NCBI GenBank assembly: GCA_015179125.1
Contig: WHVA01000137.1
Span: 124,001-188,000, forward strand
DNA: 64,000 bases
From: Gautieria morchelliformis
Lineage: Eukaryota; Basidiomycota; Agaricomycetes; Gomphales; Gomphaceae
Reading direction: 5' to 3'
Part shown: positions 10,619-21,950 of the stretch, piece after piece
Position numbering within the stretch: position 1 is the stretch's first letter
Layout of the letters: each line of letters begins with the position of its first letter
Notes under the pieces: model-generated
Seen by the model: only the letters and a program-made list of their open reading frames with translations
Told to the model about the DNA's origin: nothing
Database searches by the model: none
Translations under genes and position numbers: made by a program

Positions 10619-11328
10619 TCACCTGCTCTTGACGGTGACTTGCGCGCCACGGCTGAGAGCCCTGGAGTAAGGGCATGCCTGTTGCACATCAAACAATTCA
10701 GATAATATACTTCCCGGGGTATAAGTATATGGCGTGATATACGTACAGCATGAGCATCCTGGATGAGTTGCTCGTCTGGGACACCCTCGACCTCAATGTC
10801 CACCGCAATTCCAAAACCAGGTATGTCAGAAGGTTCCCCAATATGGACCGAGGTATGGATTTTGGCATTGGCTGCAAGGTCTTTCTTGCCGGCTTGTCCA
10901 GCCATGAGTTGAAGAGCACCCAAGAAGCATGCTGATCGCGCCATTTAACACAGATGCACTCGCATCGATGATATTCTGCAAAGCTAAAGCTCCTCACCAG
11001 CATATCCAGCCGCGAAAAGCTGTTCAGGGTTGTGACCTTTCCCATTACCCCCCAGCCCTTTCGGGGTAGACAATTTCATATCTAGTGGAGCTGCGCCATC
11101 TTCGTTAGAAACGACGCGTCCGTTTCGACCGGCACCCGATGCTGTTGCATGAGCCGTATACTTATCGATTCGTCAAGGAATGGTATTTCGGGTAGGGAAA
11201 AAGTTTACTTTGTGATCTTTGAGGGTTAAGAAGGTCCGCCTGTGAGTTCCGTTCACGCTCAGGGACGAGGCCCGGGAAGCGAGGGTCACTCTGAGAGCCA
11301 GAGGGCGAAAAATCATGGAAGGGTTCAT
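10619..11328 (-). CDS. Organic hydroperoxide resistance (Ohr/OsmC) peroxidase, probably mitochondrial
   Basis: Ohr enzymes reduce organic and fatty-acid hydroperoxides using two cysteines and a dithiol partner. Four exons join to about 175 residues. Exon 1 (11328-11209, 40 codons) is rich in Arg, Ser and Leu with no acid until its end and looks like a mitochondrial presequence. Then follow YTAHATASGAGRNGRVVS, LDMKLSTPKGLGG, NPEQLFAAGYAACFLGAL (peroxidatic Cys), TSVHIG, FGIAVDIEVEGVPDEQL, and after an intron the resolving-Cys block AHAACPYSRALSRG. The protein ends VTVKSR with TGA at 10619-10621. Both catalytic cysteines are present. Ohr proteins are mostly bacterial, with scattered fungal and protist mitochondrial members, so old horizontal origin is possible (inference). 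A second in-frame ATG lies four codons after the first. Confidence 0.92.
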
Positions 11329-12286
11329 GATTCGAAGACAGATTTCGGAGTTATAAAATTATTTCGTTATCCGTTCGAGCATCACATTTACTTGCGAACA
11401 GATATCGTGTATACGCTTCTGCTTACCGGGAGTCCCTGTAAGCTGAAACCTATGAACGATATGGATGTCTTATTTGCGCTCTGTCGACTGCTTGTGAAAG
11501 AATCATAGGAGAATCTTAAAGTGTCCTATCACGCTAGGCATTGGCTTCATGAGTGGAAAATCACTTCCGATCATGAACCTCTCTAGCTAAGTAGGACATC
11601 CTAAGATTCATTATAACATGATCTGAATCGTAATCCACCTCCACGTCCAAGCCTGAGCTATTGGAAGTGATGATGGTGGTGAGCACTCTAGTCGCGTCTG
11701 TGTTGAACTCAAGGCTTCTGCTCGTATCTTTTCAGCATTCTAACATAGGACAGGAATTAGAATATATATCACGAATGATAAATTGTGCAGTCGGTCTCTG
11801 TGTATTGAAGTTTCCGTGGATAGTCAGTCACGTTGAATAAGTAAGAACGAAAGCCTAGGTGCCTTTCTTTGGATCATCCAGCCTACTAGTAAATATCATA
11901 ACATCAGCTGTTGGCCCAAGTGGTTGAAATTTCCTTTCTTCCTGGTAGCAAGCATTCCATTCGAGGCCGTTTGGCATGGAGCTAAGGAAATCATGGTGAC
12001 GCGACAGTCGGGGCGATATCTTTGGCTTAAACTGCCCGCTACGAGTCTGCAGAGTCGCACCCAAGACATATACACAATGCATCAGTACCACTGGCAAGGT
12101 CCTCGCAAACTTGTAACCCAGCCCTTTCACATCGTTATTATATATACGTGCGTTACGAATCATTCATCGCGTACAAAGTTACAGAACGAGACGGGACACT
12201 AATTTTCCTCACATGACCCCCCACTGGCACCACCGTGACCACTGACCATCCGTATATGGTAGCCTGTGCCCTTTTCGGTCGCCTCC
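11329..12286. other. Intergenic, nothing recognised
   Basis: Holds the Ohr promoter and the malate synthase 3' flank. Frames such as 11242-11508 (+) and 11855-12163 (-) carry no known motif. No TATA box could be placed with confidence. Confidence 0.4.
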
Positions 12287-14344
12287 TCACAGCGCACTCT
12301 TGATCCACTTGGTTCCATCCAAGCGCTCCAGATACGGCATCAGATCGGTGGTCAAAAAGTCACTCGCCCAGTCTTTCCTAATTTGTGCCTTCAAATACTC
12401 GCCTGCGATGTGCACATGATCGCTCTGGAGCCCCGGGACGATCGTCTTGACATGCGGTGAGAGTTGCTTGACGAGTGAGTCGATGTACGAGGCAGTTATT
12501 GGGTGCCCAGAGTCCTACAACACAGCGTGCGTCAAACAATAATGGACTACTAGAACCAGTTAAACATACTAGGGAGCAGTTATAGTGGACCCATTGCCAG
12601 AGCTGGAGTCGTGCAATCTCAGCTGTGGCCGCATCTTCCATGAGGTAATTCAGGGGAATGCATCCATTGCCCGCAATCCAAGCCGCGCAATACGCCAGAG
12701 CGCTAATAGGTTTTATTTCTGCATCAGGATAAAGCTGCGGTGCGCACGAAGGTTATACTTACGCTGAAAGATTCGACTTCACACCGTCCTCGGTGATCTG
12801 ACCCTTAACCTTGGTGTCCAGAAGGTCGGCTGCAGTCACTTTGACCTCATCACGGCGAACATGATACTATATGAATGTTAGGCCCTGTAGCAGCTGGTCA
12901 TGTGAAATTAATTGAACGTCACCTGATTGGGCCCGAGCATGTGCTCGTTAAAGATATCCGTTGCAATCTTATTGATGAGCGGATGAGCAATCCAAGTACC
13001 TATATGCGGTCTGAGATGGTGTCATGATGGGGAAACGTCGGGGGTACACGGACCATCGTGGCCGGCAGTGACTTCACGAAGTTTGTCTGCCCTGACTTTA
13101 CCCATTGCGACTTCATTCGCCTTGTCGTCTCCTTTGATGGGAATTTGAGCCGACATGCCACCCATCGCAGCGACTTTACGCCTGTGTACCTTGGTCAGTG
13201 CCATGCAACGAAATGCTGAGACTGTCACGCACTTATGGCAAGTCTGAATCAGGAGTCTGACATAGGCGTCCATAAACCCGACTTCCATGGTGACATCCTT
13301 GCGGTCGGGCATCACCGCAGTCGCATCGGCGCGGCGTTTCTTGATGAAGCTAAAGATGTAGTCCCAACTGTGGGTACAGACGGTGAGCCATTATATGGCA
13401 TGCTATGGAGAGATTTCCGTACCGGCCGCAGTTCAAGCCAGCGGAATGATTCCTCAGCTCGAATAAAATCTCTTCCATATGGAAAGCAGCTGGGAGGGTC
13501 TCGATGAGGACAGTCGCGCGAATAGTGTTGTGAGCCATGTGGATGTACGACTGAGAGAAGAGGAACACATCGTTCCAAAGGCGCGCCTCAAGGTAGTGCT
13601 CCAGTTTAGGGAGATAGAAATAAGGGCCAGTGCCGCGTTTCACGAGCTCGTGGGCGTTGTGGAAGAAATACAATGCAAAGTCAAACAGTGAGCCGGACAT
13701 GGGATGGTTGTCGACGGTCAGACGTGGCTCGTCGAGATGCCAACCTCGAGGGCTTTACCTGCTGTGAATTGATTGCATGACAAGGGGGCCAGAAGCTTAC
13801 CGAACAATGAGCACGGCGGGTTTAGGCACGAGCTTGTAAGATTTGCCGCCCTGTTCGAAGTCGACCTGACGCCTGATGGCATCGTATAGATTCAGCTGGC
13901 CATTCACCATGTTCAAAAACGTAGGGGAATTAGAGTCTAGACGCGGTGGGGGTTGAGAAGCGGCGATTGACTAGTCGGACGTGCGGTCTGCGACGTACCC
14001 TCAAAGTCGGCCATGAATGTTTTGGCGCCACTGTTGAGGGCGTTGACTACCATTTTACGGTCGGTAGGACCTGTGATTTCGACTCTCCTGTCTTCGAGAC
14101 CAGGGGCTGGCGGGGCGCAATGCCACGAAGGCTCGGCGCGGATGTGCGCGGTCTCCGGCGGGAAGTCGAGCTGGGCGCCGGCATCGAGACGGAGTTGAGT
14201 CGTGTTCCGAGCAAGAAGAAGGCTCTGGCGGGTCGCGTCGAACGTGCGGTGAAGGGCTGCCAGGAATTCCAAGGCGGGCTCAGAAAGAACCAGGTCTTGT
14301 GCGGTTCCATTGACTTTCCCCAGTACTTTTACGCCTTTGGCCAT
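12287..14344 (-). CDS. MLS1: Malate synthase (glyoxylate cycle)
   Basis: The enzyme condenses glyoxylate with acetyl-CoA to malate, the last step of the glyoxylate shunt used on fatty acids and C2 compounds. It starts [32 protein letters not shown] and FMADFE mark the N-terminal region. In the middle [35 protein letters not shown] and [20 protein letters not shown] (family signature, split by an intron before WDY) cover the active-site barrel. [19 protein letters not shown] and [18 protein letters not shown] follow. It ends [14 protein letters not shown] with TGA at 12287-12289. SAL could act as a variant of the peroxisomal SKL signal (inference). Several 50-60 nt introns are present. GET1 ends 518 bp upstream on the same strand. 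Confidence 0.95.
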
Positions 14345-14862
14345 TGTAGACAGCTAAGTATTGGGATATCGGCAGATGGCGGTAGAGTTAACGATGAGAG
14401 ACATTGCCTGGGGTGCTTTATAGGACGAACGGAGGGCCGTGAGAGCCGCGACACAAGCCGTCACTCCCTCCCATCCGGGAAGTCACGACACTGGCATGTG
14501 AAAATCCTGCGGTCAAAGGCTCTTCCGAGGCCGTTACTCGGACGTTATTTAATTCAGCTTTCTTTTACTGTATCCTTTTGTCTCGACGGATTTATTCACC
14601 TGTATCTATTCGCAGCCATACTATGAGAGCATACGACACGAATCATGATCAACGCAGGTCCGCATGCCTCTCCGTGAAGGAACACAAAGAACCCTCCATC
14701 GGAGGCCCATGTCCGAGGCACACGACCACGGGCACGGTACTTCCCTCAGCGAGCACCCCATCTTCTTACTCAGTTTTCTCTGAAGATGCCTGCGTGCTTT
14801 CCGTGGGCGTCTCAGCAGTCGGTGCATTCGATGCAGGATCCGTCACTTGTGCATTCAGAGGA
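14345..14862. other. Malate synthase promoter region / GET1 3' flank
   Basis: 518 bp upstream of malate synthase and downstream of GET1. Frames on both strands (for example 14578-14877 +) have no family match. No specific regulator site could be supported. Confidence 0.4.
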
Positions 14863-15614
14863 TCATTCAGAAAATAATGCTTTCAGCACACTCCGGATAG
14901 CGCGTTTGAGCTCGTCAGACTCACAAACGAAATCCTTTAAAATCCCTTCCCCGACCTTCAGCACGCGTTTGCACGCCATCTGCCACACGCCACAGCTCAC
15001 AGAACCTGCGCCGCATCAGCTCAAGTGCGGGATCACATCATTCAGTTCCTACCCATCGGTGCGAATAGCAGGCTGAGCCACCATTCCGCTGGCCCGAACC
15101 ATCCCGGCGGAAGATAGAACACAGCTTGTTTGCCGAACCACCAGCCCAGGGCGTACTGTGCACCCGAAGTGGTTATCCAGACGGCTGTGCTGAACTTTGT
15201 GGAGTAGGAGGCCTTCGAGGCAGACATCTCGCTGCCTACAGGGGCCGACGATGACCATATCATGAATCGCCCGTCTGTCATACTGCGAAACACTCACTGA
15301 GCTTCTCCAAGTCGTCGATGCCCTTATCCACCTTCCGTCTTAGCTTGGCCCATTTCGCAAATTGGTCCTGGGCACTTGTTTGAAGTAACTCCTGCTTCGT
15401 AGCCAAGATATCTTTTTTGAGCTGACGCTGTCGTTGTACTGTCGATCTGTGGAACAAATACTGATGTAGAGTGTAGAACTGCCACAGCACAAGCTTCAGA
15501 CGAGAAGGACTGCGACGGAACAGAGCGTACAATGTTCAGTAGGACTGTCTTTCCTATCCAGGACACGAGCTCCGTTAGAAAAACCAAGGCAAAGATGGTA
15601 AAGGCAAGCGACAT
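14863..15614 (-). CDS. GET1: GET1: membrane receptor subunit for tail-anchored proteins
   Basis: With Get2, Get1 forms the ER receptor that takes tail-anchored proteins from Get3. It starts [20 protein letters not shown], the first membrane segment. A 52 nt intron joins NI to [20 protein letters not shown]. Next comes the charged cytosolic coiled coil with the Get3-binding core [20 protein letters not shown] and DDLEKLS. The conserved second half follows: [27 protein letters not shown], and after an intron [14 protein letters not shown]. It ends SVLKALFSE with TGA at 14863-14865. About 200 residues, the usual size. The gene is divergent from the pyroglutamyl peptidase gene across a 643 bp shared promoter region. 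Confidence 0.9.
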
Positions 15615-16257
15615 GTGTCGGAGCCCAGCTAACTTTTCGGTGCCTTAGCTAATTTTCCCGCGGCGTCCTCCAAGTTCGGGGAAACCCGACCCATTTACTT
15701 CGCCAGATTTACTGTACTTACCGACTTCGCCAGATTTACCGGCTTTGCCCACTTCCTCGCAGAGTGTGCCCACGTGATCTATCTGGGCACAGGACGCTCT
15801 CACGCCATCAGCAGAGAGAAGTGAAATCTTCACCCGACTCCAGTATTCAACTCCGAGTCACTAGTCACTAGTACTCAACCTTCGACTTTGTCAAATATAT
15901 ATATTGAGTTTGCACCTATTCCAATATTGTGCCTCAGCCTGCAGATGCAACTTGTATCCACCTTCAAGCCTGGTTCTGTGAGATAAAGTAAAAGTATTAA
16001 TATGCTGTCGCAAAATAGTGATATCCCAAAACGCGAGCGGATACCCTTCACCCCGGTGCTTATCATAGTTACATGCAGACTTGAACAGCACGGGCTGCAG
16101 GTTTCACTATATATGCTGGAATGAACGGTCAATTCGTCCGCAGCCAATGGAAGAAGAAGTCCAAGTGCCGGATGAGCGTGCGTATCCCGCAATGACGGCC
16201 GGCCGACCGAGCACCTGGCAATCGTGAGTAGGCTCATTCTTTACGCCTTTTGTCGCA
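15615..16257. promoter_or_regulatory. Shared promoter region between GET1 and pyroglutamyl peptidase
   Basis: 643 bp between two divergent starts. It contains a short tandem of GACTTCGCCAGATTTAC-like units at about 15699-15745 (three imperfect copies of CGCCAGATTTAC/CTTCGCC) and an AT-rich tract near 15893-15905. No gene was seen here. The regulatory role is inferred from position only. Confidence 0.4.
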
Positions 16258-17282
16258 ATGCCACCAACGACGAGTGAGCGATCCAAGCCCACTTACCACG
16301 CCCTCGTCACTGGTTACGGTGTGAGTAGCTGCCTATATCCAACCAGCCACTGCCCTCATCTCGACGTATATATATGATAGCCCTTCTCCATCGTCACGGA
16401 CAATCCTTCCTGGCGTGCCGTAGTTCCACTCCACAACACGCTCATCCACACTGATTCCGCCACAATCCATGTCACCGCCATAGGTCCACTCGAGGTCACA
16501 TATTCAACTATACTTTCTGTCGTGCCGGGCCTGCATGCACGTCCTCCCCAGTTACCCCCCCTCAATTCCGAATATGCCCCCATGCCAGAGCCTGTCATAG
16601 CACCTCCACCCGAGGGTTACGATCTTACTTTTCACCTGGGCGCGGGACGCAACGGCGCCTTGTCCATAGAACAGGTTGGACACAAAACCGGATATCGTAG
16701 CCCAGGAGTGGACGGGAAGATGGCACCTGTCGTTGCGGTGACAAGCAACCGTTTGGGGCAAGCGTCCGCTGCAGAGCAATTTGAGACTGAAAGGCTGCGC
16801 CAGGGGACGAAGGGACCTAACGGAAACGCCCTGGATGATGATGTCATTTCTGCAAACGCAAAACCAGAACCATCGCACGGATTTGCCAAAGGATACGAAT
16901 GCTTTCCAGAGGAGCTTCGCACGGAGGTAGACGTACCAGGGCTGATAAAGCATCTCGAACAACAAGGCGAGACCGTAAGCCTCCCATTACAGTGTGATTC
17001 AGATGTCAGCCAAGTTCATGACCCCTGATTATCATCTAGCGAGTTGTTGCGTCAGTAGATGCAGGCCACTTCTTGTGTGACTTTATCTGCTTTGGCTCTC
17101 TGGCAGAGTCGCAGCGTCCCTTATTTGGGCCGCCTAGTGACACTAAAGCCAAGCGCAGCAAGTCTCTCTTTATGCATGTCCCGCATGACGAGCACGAACC
17201 GCACACCATCGAAGAGATGACTGAGGCGGCAAGGCAAATGATTGCATGGGTTTGCACTAAGGAGAAGGCTCTCCCAATATGA
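16258..17282 (+). CDS. Pyroglutamyl peptidase I-like cysteine peptidase (family C15)
   Basis: These cytosolic enzymes remove N-terminal pyroglutamate from peptides. It starts MPPTTSERSKPTYHALVTGYG; an intron then joins to PFSIVTDNPSWRAVV, the family N-terminal pattern (VTGFGPF then NPSW). LTFHLGAGRNGALSIEQVG fits the active-site Glu region. A second intron (about 16976-17039) joins GET to RVVASVDAGHFLCDFICFGS, where the Cys is the nucleophile. SLFMHVPH holds the catalytic His. It ends KALPI with TGA at 17280-17282. It is longer than bacterial Pcp, with an insert between about residues 120 and 190, as often seen in fungal members. Cys and His are visible; the exact acid is inferred. Confidence 0.85.
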
Positions 17283-18359
17283 CTGGCAGGCATGGAATGC
17301 ATCACATCGCTTGCGGTGACAGCAGCCGTATAGGTATTGGCACAATCGGACGAACACAATGTAAGACTAGGGAAAGAGGCATCAGCGCTGGATAATATTA
17401 TTTTACCGCGTTCATTTTGCATAAACGAGGGTTGTCGCCTTCCGATAGAGACACTTCGATGGACCGTGATGTGTTGACGCCAAATACGTCGGGTATTACT
17501 AGTCGCAACCTCATCGACTAAGCCCTCAGATTTGCACGCACCAGAGCTGACCTACGTCGATACTAGTGAATGAACAGGCGATGGGACGAGATGGTAATTC
17601 ATTCTGCGCCAACATTGCTTGGACAAGCGCCGGAAGGAAACCCCGAAACTGACACCGATCTGGCTGATGGAAACATAGAGTGAGGAGCCAACAAAATCAC
17701 GCACACGATCGATTATGGTAAGCTCAAAATTGTCGACGAACCAGATCGAGTTGAAGCGCATTGCCTGACCGCGGACTGTCTGAAATGGTCCAAGAGACGG
17801 GGGATAACCAACTTACCGCTTCCCAGTCCTAACACAAGATTTCCACGGCTGATTCCACGAGGATGGTGATACAAAAGACATCGTGTTTGTATACGAACCC
17901 CATAGTTGAGTCGTGAGCGACCTGACCGTTGCTCTCGTGCAACCGTCAAGAGTTGACTGCCGGCAAGCACTCCCCACCCACTCTCGGGAATAAGAAATAA
18001 TATTGGAGAGACACACCAACGATCACATAAGTGGTACATTGACCAGTAAGCGAAGGGTCGACACAAAGCCCGTGCGTATAGTCCGAACTTCACGTCCGAT
18101 AACCTGTTTTCCCCTTCAGCATTAATATATAGACGCACCATTGACCTCGAGCTTCCAGAACGTGCCCAAGGGCCCGTAGGAATCCCGGGCATCTCATCGT
18201 CTGAAGACAGCCTGCGTTCTCTGGGACAGTCTGTTAACCAGCTTTCATTCCAGACAAAGCAAGGGATGAAGAAGGATCTGAGAGATTGCACTAGTGGTCG
18301 GGAGCGGACATCCATTTTGATTCCGCGTGTCCCGAAAGAAACTACCAGCTCAGCCAACC
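17283..18359. other. Intergenic with an unassigned minus-strand split frame
   Basis: 1,077 bp. On the minus strand several good splice sites occur (for example donor GTAAGTTGG near 17815 and acceptor GGGGAAAACAG near 18111) around frames at 17552-17761 and 17713-18357. The product resembles nothing I know, and the longest frame would start two bases from the ATP5 start codon. A small uncharacterised gene is possible but not supported enough to call. Confidence 0.3.
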
Positions 18360-19121
18360 ATGCTCCTCACCGCCGCCCGCACAGCGGCTGCTGCCTCTAC
18401 CAGCAGATCAGCATCTATGTCAGCACGCCGAGCTGCCTCCTCCATTGCAAACAAATATGCCAACGCGGCCTACTCCGCCGCCCTCAAAAAGTCACCCCAA
18501 ACCCTCACCAAGGTCCAGTCCGAGCTCGCTGCCATTGCGAATGGGATCCGATCCGTCCCGCCGCTTGCAAGCTTCGTCTCTAACCCCACACTATCCTCCA
18601 AGGACCGCACCGCGGGCCTGGAGGCGTTGTTCGTCGCTGCCGAAGGACCGAAGAAAGAGCCCGTGAGCGATGTCACCAAGAATCTCTTCATGGTCTTGTC
18701 GGAGAACGGGAGGCTGGTTGAGACCCAGGGTGTCATCGAGGGCTTCAACGAGCTCGTTTCCAAGTACAAGGGCGAGGTCGAGGTCGTTGTCACTTCCTCG
18801 TCGCCATTAGATCGCAGCACCCTAGCTCGGCTCGAGGCCACGTTGAAGCAGTCCCAGGTTGGACAACAGGCTAAGATACTCAAAGTCACGAATAAGGTGG
18901 ATACTTGTGTCGTAGAATTTAGACATTGTGCTCAACAGCCGTCCTGATACAGGTTAACCCGTCAGTACTCGGTGGACTCGTGGTGGACTTTGGAGATAAG
19001 ACAATTGATTTGAGCGTTTCTTCCCGGGTTAACAAGCTTAACTCAATAATTCTCCGTCAGTTGATTCCAGTCCCACCGTGTCTGTTGCTAACGTCCTCGC
19101 GCTTTCACAGAGGGTGTATAG
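18360..19121 (+). CDS. ATP5: ATP synthase subunit 5 (OSCP), mitochondrial
   Basis: OSCP links the F1 head to the peripheral stalk of the mitochondrial ATP synthase. It starts MLLTAARTAAAASTSRSASM, an Arg/Ser/Ala presequence. SIANKYANAAYSAALKK is the typical OSCP/delta N-terminus. VSDVTKNLFMVLSENGRL and VIEGFNELVSKYKGEVEV form the middle. An intron (about 18896-18954) joins VTNKV to NPSVLGGLVVDFGDKTIDLS, the conserved C-terminal domain, followed by SSRVNKLNSIIL. A last intron with donor GTCAGT and acceptor TTTCACAG adds QGV and TAG at 19119-19121. Length (about 230 residues) and all signature blocks fit. It converges with the membrane protein gene at 19442. Confidence 0.95.
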
Positions 19122-19441
19122 TTCCTTCCATTAGAGAATACCAAGCAAACAACATTGTTCTTAACACTAGTGGTGACTTACATTGTTCGTTTGTCACGAC
19201 AATGGCAAGACAGCAATTCCGAGTGCGCAGGCAAAGTTTATGCAAAAGTTTCGAAATCTATTTATTTGGCTACACGAAGATATTCCTGGTATCTCTGTTC
19301 GTTTCGGGATTAGAGCCCATTAATGGGTCCTGGCAAGATATATGCGAATGGATGAATGAGTGTGCGTGACGATGATGATGAGAAACACAAATGCGAATGA
19401 GATGATATGCAACAGAACAAGAATCAAAGAAGAGTGTCAAG

Positions 19442-21950
19442 CTAAGTGTCGTGGGCTGGTGTTCGTAGCTCTGGCTCGTAATCCGGTGGAGGAAACTGAA
19501 TTGCCTGAGACGATAGTGTCGGCGAAGCTGTAGTGAAGAAACTCGACCGACGAGATTGTGTCCGTGTGGAATGACATGCCGTGCGCTCGCCGTCATGCTC
19601 TCCACTATGGTTCCCGTCTTCCGACGAATAAAAGCTGGGAATCGTGAAGTTTGGGCTCACTGCGGCACTCATTTGGGGAGAGTGCCGCGAGTGGGTAGAT
19701 GGCTCGTGCGAGAAAGACGTGGATGGCGTGGGATTTGTCGGGCGCACGGCTGCTGGAGGTATAGATGCTGCCAAAGCGTCGGACGTAGGCATCACAGCCT
19801 TCTCGATGTCGGTGGTGGAACCAGCGGAAGAGCCAAGGGGTGTGCTACCATGACGGCGCCATAATAACCCGTTGCCAAAGTTAAGTATTACATTAGCGCA
19901 CATAACGATGACGGCAACGCTGAACAGTGCCAGGAGGACAAACCCGACAGCAACACGCGGGATAGGCTTAATTTGTAAAGTCTCCACGAACGGGAACATG
20001 AGGGCCGAAGCAACTACACGGGTGACTGCAAGGTAGACAGCCAGCACATCCCCACCACGCAAACGATGTGGTTTCTGGACACACAGTGATGCGAGGACGG
20101 CGACCTCGATGATGAGGAGGGCGGTAACTTGGGCCAGGCCACTTGTTTTCGCGAAGCCGATGAAGAGAGACTTGACGACAGCCGCAGCGAGCGACGTGAC
20201 AAAGAAGTAGTAACGTTCCTGGCGGAAATGGATGTAGAGGGCGCCGAATTCACGACTGTATGATGGGATAGTGTAGAGTGCTTGTGGAGATGAACGTCGG
20301 GCAATGAGGAGCGTCCGCACAGTGGGGTAAAGTATGGCCGCGGCAGTGCAAAGGAGCGTTGCAACGGAAAGGAAGACGGCAAGCCCGCTATCGTGCAATG
20401 TCCATTGGGAAAATGTCAAGATAAGGACCGGGTAGAGAACGACGAGGGCCTATGGAAACCGTAAGTATCATGCTCACAAGATCATATTCGAAGGGCCTAC
20501 ATATCGGATGCCGTTGGAAACCGCGAAATATCGTAGCTCAGCATGCATAACATCCGTCCAGGCCCACTTGTTCCCCCTCAACCGTGTCGCCATAAACGTC
20601 AAAGCAACATACATGACACCTAACACACCAGCACCCACAACAGCGCCAATCAAGACGGTAAAGAATACGGACATGAACGCATTTGCGGTACCGATGTTCA
20701 AGGAGTTAACGTAGACTGGTATACCTGCGGGCAAAATGTCCGACCCTCCATTGGTCACGGTGGGTGGCGGACCGCTACCGGTACTAGAGACCGTGCTTGC
20801 GTCCAGTACGTTAATGCTGCGGTTTGCAGCTAAAAATGCGGCATTAGCCGATGCTAGGAATGATGTGGGGGTGGTTCCGGTGGGGACAGGAGCGTTATAT
20901 GGCGACAGCTGTCGGTTGACGAAGGCAGTCGGGCTTTGCACACCATCCGCCAAATTGCCACCAGTTAAATGGCGCATGCGATTGATGGCATGTTGGATGG
21001 GCTGTGAATCTGGGAACAGACCGAGAGACCACGCGAAATTTAGGGTGAAGGCACGATAGACTAATGGGAAGTTGAGATGCAGGAATCCAGTGATAGAGAT
21101 TTGCTGGAACAGAAGTATGAAGTCGACAAACCGAGCAGGGGCAATCGAGGGCAGGCTGTACGAGGAAGCGGGGGCAAGAGGTGTACTTGGGAGAAGGGAA
21201 TGCAAAAGTGCGGAGAAGAGGGCGAAAATTGCGAAACTGCCAGTCGTGAACGATACAGCAGGTTGATGAGTTGACCAGCCGTTTGATAAGGTCGCTTGAA
21301 CGCAGGCGGCTACATTGCCCGAGTTGACGTCGGTAAGAGTGACCTGGGCGAAGGCTTCCAAGTCGGGGATCTTGTATGCGATGCTGGGAACTTTAGATGC
21401 TACGTCAATGGAGGATGGCAGCTGGATGGAGCTCGATCCAGTGAAGTTGTACATAGGCAGTGGGCCTGCAAGGTGGGTTCAGTACGGAACAGAGACACGG
21501 GAGGGCGAGACGGACATAAAGCGTTGCCAAAGAGGTTGCAGAAATCTTCGGTAAGATTAACGGGCTGCATACCATAGACATTGAGGAGAATGTTGGCCGA
21601 AACTCGGAGGTTGGGTTGCTGCAAATCCTCTGAGCAAATTCAACTATTGCCTAAGCATGAAACACATACCACACTCGCAGCGGAGATGTTGAAGGACACG
21701 GACTGGTTCGCCGCAAAGTATATAACAGAGAACTCCTGGATGAGGATAGCCTGTGGTGGGGCGCAGTAGGTGATGGAGGACGTGACTGAGTCGGGGTCAG
21801 CAGTCAGGCTCACACTCGTGACCAGAGGAGTGGCCACTCACACAATGAATCAACGCTGGCATGCACGACATTGAAAAAGAAGGCTGCGTTTGCCAGAGCA
21901 AGGAGCAGGAGGGATCGCGGCCAGGCGAGAGGTGAAACCATGAAGGGCAT
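19442..21950 (-). CDS. TRP-like / flavin-carrier (FLC, Pkd2) family membrane protein
   Basis: Fungal FLC/Pkd2 proteins are multi-span ER or plasma-membrane proteins linked to FAD import, calcium signalling and cell-wall integrity. It starts MPFMVSPLAWPRSLLLLALA, a signal peptide. An ML-like lumenal domain with paired cysteines follows (SSITYCAPPQAILIQEFSV, VNLTEDFCNLFGNALCPL, VPSIAYKIPDLEAFAQVTL, then GNVAACVQATLSNGWST). Many hydrophobic segments of the TRP-like domain come next, with RGNKWAWTDVMHAELRYFAV and YFFVTSLAAAVVKSLFIG. The last 110 or so residues are a Ser/Pro-rich cytosolic tail ending ELRTPAHDT, with TAG at 19442-19444. Introns split the N-terminal third and one lies near 20420-20470. 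Substrate or ion is not readable. Confidence 0.88.

Noticed and set aside
13946..14626. 226-codon plus-strand frame
   Set aside because: It lies antisense over malate synthase exon 1 and its promoter; the minus strand has clear family motifs, so this is a shadow frame.
17713..18357. 214-codon minus-strand frame
   Set aside because: Starts two bases from the ATP5 ATG, has odd composition and crosses several splice-like sites; not enough to call a gene.
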